A DNA stretch of 64,000 nt from assembly GCF_024436175.1 (NCBI RefSeq), contig NZ_JANFQP010000001.1, forward strand, positions 1-64,000, given 5' to 3'. Source of the DNA: Kaistella montana. GTDB taxonomy: Bacteria > Bacteroidota > Bacteroidia > Flavobacteriales > Weeksellaceae. The notes under the pieces are model-generated. The model was not told where the DNA came from. It was given only the letters and a program-made list of their open reading frames with translations, and ran no database searches. Shown in pieces: positions 52,742 to 61,807 of the stretch; the stretch's first letter is position 1; each line of letters begins with the position of its first letter. The translations under genes were made by a program, and so were the position numbers.

Positions 52742-53481
52742 TACCAGTCCTTTTCGTTGCTTTGTGGCATCGAATAGGAATTTTTGTTGAGAATCCGTTT
52801 TGCAGTCTCTCTTTCTTTGTTTTCTACACGGTTAAGGATGGAGTTTTCTAAATCTTTCGGCAATTTGCCGTCGTTATCGTTATTGTTTTTATTAGGGTCG
52901 TTTCCTTCGCCTTCACCTTTGTTTTGTTGTCCGCTTCCGGCTTGGTTTTGTGGCGTGTTACCTTTATCTTGTCCGTTATTTTGGTCTTTATTTTGATCTT
53001 TTCCTCCACCTCCGGAGTTGTTTTTTTGCTTTTGCTGTTCTTTCTTTTCCTTTTCTTTCAGCATTGCTATTTCATAATTCTTGCGAATCGATTCGTTGTA
53101 AGGATCTTGTTTTAATGCTTTTTTGTAAAATTCGGCAGCTTTTTCGGAATTGTTGGTTTGCATATTTGCATTTCCTAAATTGTACAAAGCAGCAGCTTTA
53201 TCGGGAATTGTAATGGCAAGTTTCTCCGCTTTTTCATACTCCGCTTTGGCTTCTTCGTACATTTTTCTTTTATAAAGAGCATTTCCTAAATTGTAATGAG
53301 CAGTAAAATCTTTATCATTCAGTTTTACTGCTTCCAAATATTTAGAGGAAGAAGTTTCGTAATTTTTTTTATCAAAAGCATTATTTCCCTCGAAAACCAA
53401 AGTGTTATAATTTTCCTGAGCTTGAAAAAAAACACTGGTAATGAGAAGTATAAAAACCGAGAAAAGCAGATTCCTATTCAT
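52741..53481 (-). CDS. batC: BatC-like TPR protein
   Basis: A 246-residue exported TPR protein. After a signal peptide (ending VFFQAQ) come three to four TPR units (ALYKRKMYEEAKAEYEKA, ALYNLGNANMQTNNSEKA, AEFYKKALKQDPYNESI), then a low-complexity Gly/Asn/Gln/Lys/Asp tail (residues ~150-205) and a short C-terminal helix. I start at the ATG, not the in-frame TTG three codons earlier, because that TTG is part of a consensus -7 box. This internal promoter would express batC-batD separately from the upstream genes. Confidence 0.85.
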   Translation of the reverse strand: MNRNLLFSVFILLITSVFFQAQENYNTLVFEGNNAFDKKNYETSSSKYLEAVKLNDKDFTAHYNLGNALYKRKMYEEAKAEYEKAEKLAITIPDKAAALYNLGNANMQTNNSEKAAEFYKKALKQDPYNESIRKNYEIAMLKEKEKKEQQKQKNNSGGGGKDQNKDQNNGQDKGNTPQNQAGSGQQNKGEGEGNDPNKNNNDNDGKLPKDLENSILNRVENKERETAKRILNKNSYSMPQSNEKDW

Positions 53482-53487
53482 GTTCTG

Positions 53488-53495
53488 CAAAATTA
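53488..53495 (-). promoter_or_regulatory. Internal promoter, -7 box 6 bases before batC ATG
   Basis: Minus-strand TAATTTTG, an exact consensus match in the 89-base gap between batB and batC, followed by CAGAAC and the ATG. Confidence 0.55.
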
Positions 53496-53570
53496 TTCCA
53501 TTATATGTTAATATCTTAATCAGAAATTGTTAAAATTCGGTTAAATATGTTTGAAAATACTGATTATTAG

Positions 53571-54578
53571 TTAAATATTGAATTCTTTTTTAGGGTTAAA
53601 GAAGAAAATGAGCAGAAAGAAAAATATAGAAACTCCCAAAAAATACTGGTAATAATGAATTGCATTTTGAGATTTTACCACGCTTTCGGAAGAGGTGTTG
53701 CTTTTCTTTAATCCATCGATGATTTGCGAGGTTGCATTTTCTAAATTATTCCCATCTACATACGTTCCACCGGTTTCGGACGCGATATTTTTTAATGCAT
53801 TGCTTTGTCTTTTAGAAATTACGGTTTGCCCGGAAAGATCGGTTTTGTAGCCCATCAATTGTCCAAAAACATACTCTGGAATCGGAGCGCCTTCTTCGGA
53901 GCCAATTCCTACCGATATCACCGTGATTCCTTCTTTATTGGCAAGTCGTATTGCCGCTTTTTCGTTTCCTTCGTTATCTTCGCCATCGCTCAGTAATACT
54001 ACTTTTCTGGAACCTTTGGCAATGTTTTTAAACTTATCCGAAACCGTTTTTATTCCATTTAAAAAGTCGGTGCCTTGTATTTTCAAAATATTGGTTTCTA
54101 CGCCACCGATATACGTTTCAGCTGCGGTGAAATCAGTTGTTAATGGCATAATTGAAGTAGATTCTCCTGCGAAAACCACAATTCCTACTTTATCATTGGT
54201 GAGTTTTCCGATGGTGTTGACGATAATATTTTTGGCTTCATCGAGTCGGTTAGGTTCAATATCTTGCGCATTCATCGAGTTGGAAACATCGAGCAGAAAA
54301 ATCACATTGTTCATTTTCTGTTTTGTTTTAATTTCTTCGGAACCGCCCAATAAATCAACTATTGAAAGAATTAAAAACAAAGTTCCCAACAAATAAAATA
54401 GTGGCAAAAATTTCGAAAATCTTTTTTCTTTTTCAAATAATTCTTCTTGAAATCGCGATTCTGCAAATACTTCTTTTTTGCGTTTTTTCCACTTTAAATA
54501 TTGAAAAATAATGATTCCAAGCAGTGGCAAAAGCAACAGCAAAAGTAAATACCAGTAATTTCCTAAATACCAATTCAT
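53571..54578 (-). CDS. batB: VWA-domain membrane protein BatB
   Basis: A 335-residue protein with two N-terminal membrane helices (YLLLLLLLPLLGIIIFQYL and LPLFYLLGTLFLILSIVDLL), a von Willebrand A domain and a C-terminal helix (YYQYFLGVSIFFFLLIFFF). The MIDAS metal site is complete: FLLDVSNSMNAQD (DxSxS), the threonine in PLTTDFT and VVLLSDGEDNEGN (SDGED). VWA domains of Bat proteins likely face the periplasm and pair with BatA. It lies 36 bases after batA. Confidence 0.9.
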   Translation of the reverse strand: MNWYLGNYWYLLLLLLLPLLGIIIFQYLKWKKRKKEVFAESRFQEELFEKEKRFSKFLPLFYLLGTLFLILSIVDLLGGSEEIKTKQKMNNVIFLLDVSNSMNAQDIEPNRLDEAKNIIVNTIGKLTNDKVGIVVFAGESTSIMPLTTDFTAAETYIGGVETNILKIQGTDFLNGIKTVSDKFKNIAKGSRKVVLLSDGEDNEGNEKAAIRLANKEGITVISVGIGSEEGAPIPEYVFGQLMGYKTDLSGQTVISKRQSNALKNIASETGGTYVDGNNLENATSQIIDGLKKSNTSSESVVKSQNAIHYYQYFLGVSIFFFLLIFFFNPKKEFNI

Positions 54579-54614
54579 TTTATAGTTGAGCGAAATTATG
54601 CGCCAAAATATTAT

Positions 54615-55619
54615 TTAACTTAAAAATTTATAAAACACCCAACGCAACAATGCATCGAGGATTAAAGTTCCCAAAGCAATCCACAGAAAAATTCGGAAAT
54701 ATTCCTGATAATTATAGAGTTTGGTCGATTTCAGTTCCGTTTTTTCGAGTTGATTAATTTCGTTATAAACTTCTTCCAAGCTTTGATTAGAAGTTGCTCG
54801 GAAGTATTTTCCACCAGTGGTTTGCGCGATTTCCCGAAGAACAGGTTCGTCAATTTTTACTTCAGCTTCAGTGAAAACCAAATCTCCAAAAATATCAGTC
54901 GCGGTCGGCATCAGTGCATATCCGTTGGTCCCGATTCCGATGGTGTAAACTTTGATATCGTTGCTTTTTGCGAGTTGCGCGCCAACTTGTGCAGGCATTG
55001 CATTTTCAATCGTATTGACGCCATCAGTCATCAAAATAATGATTTTAGATTTGGCTTTGCTGTTTTTAAGGTGACTAACTGCTACCGAAAGTCCTTCTCC
55101 GATTGCCGTTCCTGGTTGTAATTCAAGGGAATTGAGGCTATTTAATTCTTCCAACAAAACTGCGTGATCGGAAGTCACAGGAACTTTGGTAAAAGCTTCG
55201 CCGGAATAGGCAACAAGTCCGATTCTGTCACCGGGTCTTTTGTCCACAAACCTTTTGGCAATGCTTTTGAGAGCGGTAAGTCGATCGGGTTCCAAATCTT
55301 TTGCAAGCATACTGAGCGAAACGTCCACGGAGAGCATGATGTCGATTCCTTTATTATCATCTTGATCCTGAGAAATTGTGAATGTCCGAGGACGTGCGAT
55401 GGCAATAATCATTGCCGAAAGAATGATATATTTTGAAATTTTCAGTAAAAATAAAACCCACAAAATCCCTTTGTTTTCCACCATGTTTTGGGTAGAAGGA
55501 ACGCGGATTCCTGGTTTTTTTTTCTTCCGAATATCTAAAATAATCAGCGGAATGAACAGCAAAAACAGCAACAAAAACCAAGGGCTGTAAAATTCGAAAT
55601 TGAGAAAATCAAGTGTCAT
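54615..55619 (-). CDS. batA: VWA-domain membrane protein BatA
   Basis: A 334-residue paralogue of BatB with the same layout: two N-terminal membrane helices, a VWA domain and a C-terminal helix (IFLWIALGTLILDALLRWV). The MIDAS motif is MLSVDVSLSMLAKDLEP, with VPVTSDHAVL and IILMTDGVNTIENA. Its start overlaps the preceding gene's stop by four bases (ATGA), so expression is coupled. BatA and BatB probably form a complex at the inner membrane. Confidence 0.9.
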   Translation of the reverse strand: MTLDFLNFEFYSPWFLLLFLLFIPLIILDIRKKKKPGIRVPSTQNMVENKGILWVLFLLKISKYIILSAMIIAIARPRTFTISQDQDDNKGIDIMLSVDVSLSMLAKDLEPDRLTALKSIAKRFVDKRPGDRIGLVAYSGEAFTKVPVTSDHAVLLEELNSLNSLELQPGTAIGEGLSVAVSHLKNSKAKSKIIILMTDGVNTIENAMPAQVGAQLAKSNDIKVYTIGIGTNGYALMPTATDIFGDLVFTEAEVKIDEPVLREIAQTTGGKYFRATSNQSLEEVYNEINQLEKTELKSTKLYNYQEYFRIFLWIALGTLILDALLRWVFYKFLS

Positions 55620-56548
55620 ACGCCGGTTCTTAGTTGTTCTGCTTCCAGATCTTTGGAGGATCTTTTCACAAAGTTTTTCATTTCTTCATAATCTTTTTCC
55701 ATCATCGCTTGATCGGGGAATGTTTTGGCAAATTTCACCAAATCTCCGCGAAGGAAGATGTGTTCCACGATTTTTTCATTCTCCGGAGAAATCGTGTTAT
55801 TGAGTTTCATCACATCAATCAAATCGTCTGTTAATAGTACATCCGCCGGGATTTTGTATTGTTTGGTGATGAATTTTCGGGAAATATCAATCAGTTCCAC
55901 ATAGAAAGATCGATAGTCGCCATTTTCAATGAATTTTTTCTTTTTTAAATTTTCTAAATCCTTCAATGTTTGGTTGGTCGTCACAATTGGAGAGGTTTTT
56001 CTGCGTTTTGCGTATTGCACCAATTGATAAATAACGAAAATTAAAGCGAGAAGAATTAAAACTCCTAAAATATACCATTTGTAAAGTTGCCAATAATCCT
56101 TCACCTCGAGTTTCACCTCTTTGTTTTTCATGATATCGTTGATCTGATCGCCTTTTTGAGCGGTATTGATCACGTCAACTTCATAAGGGATGGTATGAAA
56201 AACCTTCCCGCCGATTTTGAAATCTAGCGCTGGAATGGTGAATTTCCCTTCTTCAAAAACCTGAAATTCAATGATTCTTTCGTATACATCGGGCTGTTTG
56301 CTGATGCTGTCCTTAATTTCTTCAAAATGAAATGGCAACAATTCGTTTTTCGGCGCAGAAACCACATCTTTGCCTTGAAGATTGGAAATATTAACGCGGA
56401 AAACTCCGACTTCACCTAAAGCCAGCGTATTTTTGTCGAGTTTGGAACCTAAGGTTTGCGAAAATGCAAGAACACTTAGAAGGGTGAATAGGATAAAAAA
56501 TATTTTTTTCAAAATGATTTTCTGTTTATTTAAAGCCCCAAAAGGCAT
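55616..56548 (-). CDS. Bat-operon anchored accessory protein
   Basis: A 310-residue protein with a signal-like segment (KIFFILFTLLSVLAFSQ), a periplasmic beta-domain (EVGVFRVNISNLQGKDVVSA; IIEFQVFEEGKFTIPALDF), a membrane helix near residues 165-185 (WYILGVLILLALIFVIYQLV) and a cytoplasmic helical tail. This layout is usual for the gene between DUF58 and batA in Bacteroidota and is BatD-like in the periplasmic part. The ATG overlaps the DUF58 stop, but a TTG at residue 13 would begin exactly at the signal (KKIFFILF) and is an alternative start. Confidence 0.8.
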   Translation of the reverse strand: MPFGALNKQKIILKKIFFILFTLLSVLAFSQTLGSKLDKNTLALGEVGVFRVNISNLQGKDVVSAPKNELLPFHFEEIKDSISKQPDVYERIIEFQVFEEGKFTIPALDFKIGGKVFHTIPYEVDVINTAQKGDQINDIMKNKEVKLEVKDYWQLYKWYILGVLILLALIFVIYQLVQYAKRRKTSPIVTTNQTLKDLENLKKKKFIENGDYRSFYVELIDISRKFITKQYKIPADVLLTDDLIDVMKLNNTISPENEKIVEHIFLRGDLVKFAKTFPDQAMMEKDYEEMKNFVKRSSKDLEAEQLRTGV

Positions 56549-57411
56549 TATCTTTTTCTGAAATATTGATAAAGGAATTTAGAATAATCGTCGCCGGTAT
56601 TGATGTTCATGAAAGTCGCTGAAGAGTTTTCGAAGTCTTCTTCTAAATTTTTGATCCTTAATTTTTGTTTTTCGGCAAAATCGTAGCGCCATCTTGCATT
56701 GGAAGTGTTTGCCCAGACTTGTTTTCCGGTTTCGGAATCTATAAAAAGAGTGTAACCAACATCTGGAATTTCGTTGTCTTTTTCATCGAAAATGCGCATT
56801 CCTAAAAGCTGATGTTTTCGGGAAGCAACTCTGAGGATTTTCTGCTCAAAATCGTCCTGAAAATCAGAAAAAAGAAAAACCATCGATTTTTTCTTGAAAA
56901 CGCCCATCATATATTCCAAAGCGACATCAATTTTAGATGGCGCTGCAACATAATCTGCGGTGAGAATATTGCTGATAATTGCGAGAATGTGCTTCCTTCC
57001 TTTTTGTGGCGGAATCACTTTGTAAACTTTGTCTGCAAACAAAATCAGGCCAACTTTATCGTTGTTTCCCGCTGCGGAAAAGCCCAAACTTGCGGCGATT
57101 TCTGCTACAAATTCGCGTTTCAGTTGCGTTTTTGTACCATAATCCATTGAGGAAGAAATGTCTACCAAAAGCATCATCGTCAGTTCGCGTTCTTCTTCCA
57201 TCACTTTCACGAAAGGTTCGCGAAATCTTGCGGTTTTGTTCCAATCAATCCTGCGGATTTCGTCGCCAAATTGATACGGACGAACTTCCGAAAAAGTCAT
57301 TCCTTGCCCTTTGAAAGCGCTGTGATATTGGCCCATCAAAGTAGCTTCCGACTTTTTTTTGGTTCGGATTTCTATTTGTTTTACTTTCTTTATGATGTCT
57401 TTAATCTCCAT
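56548..57411 (-). CDS. DUF58 domain protein of the Bat operon
   Basis: A 287-residue cytoplasmic protein with a DUF58 core: GQYHSAFKGQGMTFSEVRPY, then YQFGDEIRRIDWNKTARF, followed by a VWA-like half with LLVDISSSMDYG and MVFLFSDFQDDFE. It probably works with the MoxR AAA+ ATPase of the same operon. Its stop overlaps the start of the next gene. It follows the inserted GNAT gene by 50 bases. Confidence 0.9.
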   Translation of the reverse strand: MEIKDIIKKVKQIEIRTKKKSEATLMGQYHSAFKGQGMTFSEVRPYQFGDEIRRIDWNKTARFREPFVKVMEEERELTMMLLVDISSSMDYGTKTQLKREFVAEIAASLGFSAAGNNDKVGLILFADKVYKVIPPQKGRKHILAIISNILTADYVAAPSKIDVALEYMMGVFKKKSMVFLFSDFQDDFEQKILRVASRKHQLLGMRIFDEKDNEIPDVGYTLFIDSETGKQVWANTSNARWRYDFAEKQKLRIKNLEEDFENSSATFMNINTGDDYSKFLYQYFRKR

Positions 57412-57461
57412 TTTTTGGCGACATTTTTTGATGAAATTTTAAAAAATAATTGATGTTTTTC

Positions 57462-57902
57462 TTAAAATTCCACACTTACATTAACCCATTCATCATCAAA
57501 TTTTGTAGGGTATTTTTTGTAAAATTCAATGGCGTTTTCATTCCAATTTAAAACTTGAAAAACCATTCCGGAATATCCACTGGCTTTTCCGTGTTCTAAA
57601 GTGGCGTCAAATAACAGTTTTCCGATGTTTTTCCCGCGCATTTTTTCGGTGACTACGAGATCTTCCAAATACAGTCTGCGCCCTTTCCAAGTGGAATATC
57701 GATCGTAATAAAGCGACATTCCGACGATTTCATCATCAATTTCCGCGACAAATGCTCCCCAAACCGGATTGTTTCCGAAACCGTCTTCTATAAATTGGTT
57801 TAAAGGTAAAACCACTTCGTCACCGGCTTTTTCGAAAACCGCAAGCTCGTGGATGAGCTTCATCATTGCTTCACAATCTTTCTTTTCTGCTTTTCTAATC
57901 AT
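57462..57902 (-). CDS. GNAT N-acetyltransferase inside the Bat operon
   Basis: A 146-residue acetyltransferase. IRKAEKKDCEAMMKLIHELA, then LYLEDLVVTEKMRGKNIGKL with the acetyl-CoA P-loop RGKNIGK, and QVLNWNENAIEFYKKYPTKF give the spermidine/spermine N-acetyltransferase (SSAT-like) subfamily. The substrate may be a polyamine or thialysine. It lies 5 bases after moxR and 50 before DUF58, so it is cotranscribed with Bat genes though not a standard member. Confidence 0.88.
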   Translation of the reverse strand: MIRKAEKKDCEAMMKLIHELAVFEKAGDEVVLPLNQFIEDGFGNNPVWGAFVAEIDDEIVGMSLYYDRYSTWKGRRLYLEDLVVTEKMRGKNIGKLLFDATLEHGKASGYSGMVFQVLNWNENAIEFYKKYPTKFDDEWVNVSVEF

Positions 57903-57907
57903 TATTT

Positions 57908-58912
57908 TTATGGCGCCTGGATTTTAGATAAAATTCTTTCTACAATTTCGTCGGCAGTGATTTCTTCAGCTTCCGCTTCGAAACTCAATCCAATTCGGTG
58001 ACGAAGAACATCTTTTGCAATTTCTTTCACATCTTCCGGAATCACGAATGCGCGATTTTTCAAAAATGCCATTGCTCTTCCTGCGATCGCCAAGTTGATT
58101 GATGCTCTCGGTGATGCACCGAAACTGATGTAATTTTTCAATTCTGACAAACCATATTTCTCTGGAAAACGAGTGGCAAATACCATATCGAGAATGTATT
58201 TTTCAATCTTTTCATCGAGATAGATTTGGTTGATCAGTTTTTTGGCTTCAACGATATTGTGCAATGAAATTACAGGCTTAATCTCGGGTTGATGAGCTGT
58301 AGCAATCATTTTCATGATTTTTCTTTCATCTTCGAAATCGGGGTAAGAAATCGTACATTTTAGCATAAAACGGTCGCTTTGCGCTTCTGGCAAAAGGTAA
58401 GTTCCTTCTTGATCGATTGGGTTTTGCGTAGCGAGAACCAAAAACGGCTTCGGAAGTTCCATGGTTTCATCGCCGATGGTTACCTGCTTTTCCTGCATTG
58501 CTTCCAATAAAGCCGATTGTACTTTCGATGGTGCACGGTTGATCTCATCCGCCAAAACAAAATTTGCGAAAATCGGACCTCGTTTGATCGTGAAATCATT
58601 GTCTTTTATATTGTACATCAATGTTCCCACAACATCGGCAGGAAGCAAATCTGGCGTAAACTGTATCCTCGAAAATTCTCCTTGAACCGCATCTGCCAAA
58701 GTTTTAATGGCCAAGGTTTTCGCCAATCCCGGAACACCTTCCAAAAGAACATGTCCGTTCCCTAGAAGACCGATCAGCAAACGATCTACCATGTATTCTT
58801 GTCCGATAATTGCTTTGTTGATTTCTTGTTTTAAAAGAGAAAAAAAGTAATTCTGTTCTCTTACTTTTTCCGTGAGTTGTCTGATATCTTCCGCCTGATG
58901 TAGTTCTGACAT
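57908..58912 (-). CDS. MoxR-family AAA+ ATPase
   Basis: A 334-residue AAA+ chaperone. Walker A is LEGVPGLAKTLAIKTLAD near residue 58, Walker B is FVLADEINRAPSKVQSALLE, and sensor 1 is LATQNPIDQEGTYLLPEAQSDRF; an arginine finger and lid domain follow (SFGASPRASINLAIAGRA). MoxR ATPases act with VWA proteins in complex assembly. It heads the Bat operon on the minus strand. No exact TAnnTTTG box is visible upstream. Confidence 0.94.
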   Translation of the reverse strand: MSELHQAEDIRQLTEKVREQNYFFSLLKQEINKAIIGQEYMVDRLLIGLLGNGHVLLEGVPGLAKTLAIKTLADAVQGEFSRIQFTPDLLPADVVGTLMYNIKDNDFTIKRGPIFANFVLADEINRAPSKVQSALLEAMQEKQVTIGDETMELPKPFLVLATQNPIDQEGTYLLPEAQSDRFMLKCTISYPDFEDERKIMKMIATAHQPEIKPVISLHNIVEAKKLINQIYLDEKIEKYILDMVFATRFPEKYGLSELKNYISFGASPRASINLAIAGRAMAFLKNRAFVIPEDVKEIAKDVLRHRIGLSFEAEAEEITADEIVERILSKIQAP

Positions 58913-59072
58913 AGCTTTTCTAAAATTTAAGGTGTAAATTTCTAATAATTACGGGGATCAATCAACACAATTGGTGCCAATTTTGAGTTAAAGTTTTGTT
59001 AAAACCATGGTTAGAAGGCAAAATCAGTTGCAGCTTTCGTGCTGTAGTTTTGTCTTGTTCAGTTTATTAACC

Positions 59073-59080
59073 TATTTTTG
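59073..59080 (+). promoter_or_regulatory. -7 promoter box for the DinB-like gene
   Basis: TATTTTTG, exact consensus, 20 bases before the ATG; TTG/TTTTG words 15-22 bases upstream could be the -33 box. Confidence 0.55.
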
Positions 59081-59100
59081 AGGCTTAAAATTAAGCATCA

Positions 59101-59571
59101 ATGAATTACCATTTTCAGGCACACCGCCAGGTTCGCAGAAATCTGCTGGAAATTCTGCAAAATACTTCTCATCAGGATTTAATGTTGATTCCCGATGGTT
59201 TTAATAATAATATTTACTGGAATATCGCGCATGTTGTTGCAACTCAACAGCTTTTGTGTTATTATCTCAGTGGAAATCCTTTCCGGATTGATAAATATTG
59301 GATTGAAACTTATAAAAAAGGAACGCTTCCGAACCTGAATGTGGAGCAATCTGAAGTGGATGATTTGGCATTTTTGCTTGCCGAAACTTCTAAGATTTTA
59401 ATGAAAGATTACGACGCCGATTTTTTCTCTGATTACACGCCTTATACCACAAGTTTTGGCTTGGATTTGAAGAATATTCAGGACGCAATCATCTTCAATA
59501 ATATGCATGAAAGTTTGCATTATGGTTATGCAATGGCACAGAAAAGAGCTATTATCGGCGAGAAATTTTGA
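59101..59571 (+). CDS. DinB-family putative metal-binding protein
   Basis: A 156-residue four-helix protein of the DinB/YfiT type. The expected metal ligands are three histidines, in WNIAHVVATQQLL near residue 41 and in the MHESLHYGYAMAQKR segment near residue 140. Relatives include thiol-dependent S-transferases that use bacillithiol or mycothiol, but most Bacteroidota members have no known reaction. Single gene with its own promoter; rlmB follows after 63 bases. Confidence 0.83.
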   Translation: MNYHFQAHRQVRRNLLEILQNTSHQDLMLIPDGFNNNIYWNIAHVVATQQLLCYYLSGNPFRIDKYWIETYKKGTLPNLNVEQSEVDDLAFLLAETSKILMKDYDADFFSDYTPYTTSFGLDLKNIQDAIIFNNMHESLHYGYAMAQKRAIIGEKF

Positions 59572-59634
59572 AAAATAAAATTAACAAAGAAATAATCATT
59601 CGAAAGATTGGCTATTTCTCATTCAATTAATACA

Positions 59635-60378
59635 ATGAAAGACGACTTTATATTTGGTTTGCGCCCGGTGATTGAAGCTATCGAGGCAGGAAAAACCATC
59701 GACAAAATATTTTTGCAAAACGCACTGCAAGGTGAGATTTATTTTGAACTAAAAAACTTGCTTTCCAAGCATAATATTCGACCGAATTATGTGCCGGTAG
59801 AAAAACTCAATCGCTTTACCAGAAAGAATCATCAAGGGGTCGTGGCTTTTATCTCGGATGTTCCGTTTGAAAGCATTGAAGATGTTTTGCCGCAACTTTT
59901 CGAAGAAGGAAAAACTCCTTTTTTATTGATGTTGGATCGTTTAACGGATGTGAGAAATTTCGGGGCGATTTGTAGAACTGCCGAATGTGTAGGAATTCAC
60001 GCGATTATTTTGCCTGAAAAAGGCGCTGCACCGATCAATTCTGATGCAATTAAAACTTCTGCTGGAGCGATTTATAATATCAGAATTTGCAAAGAAAAAA
60101 ATCTTGCTCATACAGTGGATTTCTTGCAGCAATCAGGCGTTCAGGTTTTTGCTGCGACTGAAAAAGCGGATAAATTGATTTATGATGTGGATTTTTCTCA
60201 ACCTTGTACAATCGTGATGGGAAATGAGGAAACCGGAATTTCAAAAGAGGTTTTGCATCATTCTGATGAAAAAATAAAACTTCCAATTGAAGGGAAAACC
60301 CAATCGTTGAACGTATCTGTAGCTTGCGGAGCAATTCTTTATGAAGCGGTTCGTCAGAAGATAAACAGCGCAGTTTAG
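59635..60378 (+). CDS. rlmB: 23S rRNA 2'-O-methyltransferase (TrmH/SpoU family)
   Basis: A 247-residue SPOUT methyltransferase. The N-terminal substrate-binding domain (FIFGLRPVIEAIEAGKTIDK) is followed by the knotted domain with the conserved motifs LDRLTDVRNFGAICRTAE, IVMGNEETGIS and LPIEGKTQSLNVSVACGAIL. It probably methylates G2251 of 23S rRNA. An in-frame TTG nine codons upstream was rejected because the ATG gives the family start. Confidence 0.92.
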   Translation: MKDDFIFGLRPVIEAIEAGKTIDKIFLQNALQGEIYFELKNLLSKHNIRPNYVPVEKLNRFTRKNHQGVVAFISDVPFESIEDVLPQLFEEGKTPFLLMLDRLTDVRNFGAICRTAECVGIHAIILPEKGAAPINSDAIKTSAGAIYNIRICKEKNLAHTVDFLQQSGVQVFAATEKADKLIYDVDFSQPCTIVMGNEETGISKEVLHHSDEKIKLPIEGKTQSLNVSVACGAILYEAVRQKINSAV

Positions 60379-60450
60379 ATTTTTATTTTCATCGATTAGC
60401 ATCAGTTTTGAATTGAAAAGATTTTTTACCTTTAAATTAAAAATTGAACG

Positions 60451-60900
60451 ATGCGGAAGAGTACGGCTTTGAAAAGTGATGTTCGGAATCACGTGAAAGA
60501 AATTATTCTCAATAAAATAGAAAAACTCGAAAAATTCATCGAGTTTACCTTGGATGCGAGTCGAGACATCAAAAAAACGCCAAAATACGATACGATTCGC
60601 GAGGAAATGCAGGAGGAAATTTACCAAATGCAAAAACAATTGGCAGCGCTGAGAGATTTACAAAGAAATATGACTAGAGTTTTGAATAAACCAACAGAAA
60701 AAATTCAGCTCGGATCGATGGTTTTTACCAATAAAGCTAGGTTTTATATTTCGGTTTCTTTGGGCGAATTTTTCTTTGAAGGTGACCGTTTTTATGCGAT
60801 TTCCGAAGAAAGTCCTATGGCGAAAATCATGTTTGGCAAGAAATCCGGAGACTCGTTTGTTCTCAATAATATCGCGCAAACGATAGAAAATGTAATATAA
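60451..60900 (+). CDS. Gre-like transcription elongation factor homologue
   Basis: A 149-residue protein with an N-terminal coiled coil and a GreA/GreB-type C-terminal domain. The latter shows GSMVFTNKARFYISVSLGEF, then ISEESPMAKIMFGKKSGDSF, equivalent to the Gre words for the S/P-L-G and GD(E) loops. The coiled coil carries acidic residues (KYDTIREEMQEE) where Gre factors hold the catalytic acidic pair. It may rescue backtracked RNA polymerase. As I recall, relatives are sometimes mislabelled as 3-oxoacyl-ACP synthase; nothing here supports that. Confidence 0.75.
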   Translation: MRKSTALKSDVRNHVKEIILNKIEKLEKFIEFTLDASRDIKKTPKYDTIREEMQEEIYQMQKQLAALRDLQRNMTRVLNKPTEKIQLGSMVFTNKARFYISVSLGEFFFEGDRFYAISEESPMAKIMFGKKSGDSFVLNNIAQTIENVI

Positions 60901-60925
60901 TTTTAAGCAAAAATTTCATCAGAGA

Positions 60926-61435
60926 ATGGAAAAATCAGAAATATTAAAAGAGATTGTCGAAGGCCGAAGAAGTATTTTTCCTAAAGATTATTTAGCAGAA
61001 AATATCGAACAAAATATTCTTGATGAGATTGTAAATTCCTCCAATTTTGCGCCCAATCACAAGCGAACAAAACCGTGGAGATTTAAAGTTTTTAAAGGAG
61101 AAGAAAAAGATTTTTTAGGACAACATCTCGCAGAGATTTATAAAAACACTACTGCACCTGAAGTTTTTCTTGAAAAAAAATATCTGGACATCATTGAAAA
61201 AGTGGCGAAAACGAATGTAATCATTACGATTTCAGTCAATTTCAGTGGTTTACTTCCGGAATGGGAAGAAATTGCGGCTACGGCAATGGCGGTTCAGAAT
61301 ATGTACCTTACTTCCACGGCGAATAAAGTGGGTTGCTATTGGAGCTCACCTGGAATGATCAAACATCTTGACGGATTTCTCGGTTTGGCGGAAAACCAAA
61401 AATGCTACGGATTATTTTATTTGGGTAAAATTTAA
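60926..61435 (+). CDS. Nitroreductase-family flavoprotein
   Basis: A 169-residue FMN-dependent oxidoreductase. IVEGRRSIFPKDYLAENI carries the usual RRS start motif, SSNFAPNHKRTKPWRFKVFK is the FMN-binding loop, and GCYWSSPGMIKHLDGFLGL is near the C-terminus. It is at the short end of the family (single-domain, dimeric). Substrate unknown. It follows the Gre-like gene by 25 bases and is probably cotranscribed with it. Confidence 0.9.
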   Translation: MEKSEILKEIVEGRRSIFPKDYLAENIEQNILDEIVNSSNFAPNHKRTKPWRFKVFKGEEKDFLGQHLAEIYKNTTAPEVFLEKKYLDIIEKVAKTNVIITISVNFSGLLPEWEEIAATAMAVQNMYLTSTANKVGCYWSSPGMIKHLDGFLGLAENQKCYGLFYLGKI

Positions 61436-61503
61436 GTAAAATGTAACTTTTTCCGGATGATTTAGACTGATTATGAAACAATTAATCAAGAAAAATCAAA
61501 AAA

Positions 61504-61800
61504 ATGGAAACTTACGGTTACAGCAATCCCGGATCTCAGCAAAACCAAAATTACAGCAACCAGAATTATCGTTCCGAAAAGAAACTCGCAGCCGGACTTC
61601 TGGGAATTTTATTAGGTGCATTTGGAGCCAATAAATTTTTCATGGGATACATTAATGAGGGAATTATTCAGATTGTTCTGAATATCGTAACTTGCGGAAT
61701 TGCAACCGCTATTCCTTTTATTGAAGGCATTATTTACCTCACGATGAGCGACGAACAATTCGACAAAACTTATATTCAAAATCGAAAAGCTTGGTTTTAA
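61504..61800 (+). CDS. TM2-domain membrane protein
   Basis: A 98-residue protein with an N-terminal Gln/Asn/Tyr-rich stretch (residues 5-27) and a TM2 domain: KKLAAGLLGILLGAFGANKF, then FMGYINEGIIQIVLNIVTCG and IPFIEGIIYLTMSDEQF. TM2 proteins have two helices with a DRF/EGxxY-type motif between; the role is unknown. Closed by a terminator shared with hemB. Confidence 0.88.
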   Translation: METYGYSNPGSQQNQNYSNQNYRSEKKLAAGLLGILLGAFGANKFFMGYINEGIIQIVLNIVTCGIATAIPFIEGIIYLTMSDEQFDKTYIQNRKAWF

Positions 61801-61807
61801 AAAACAA

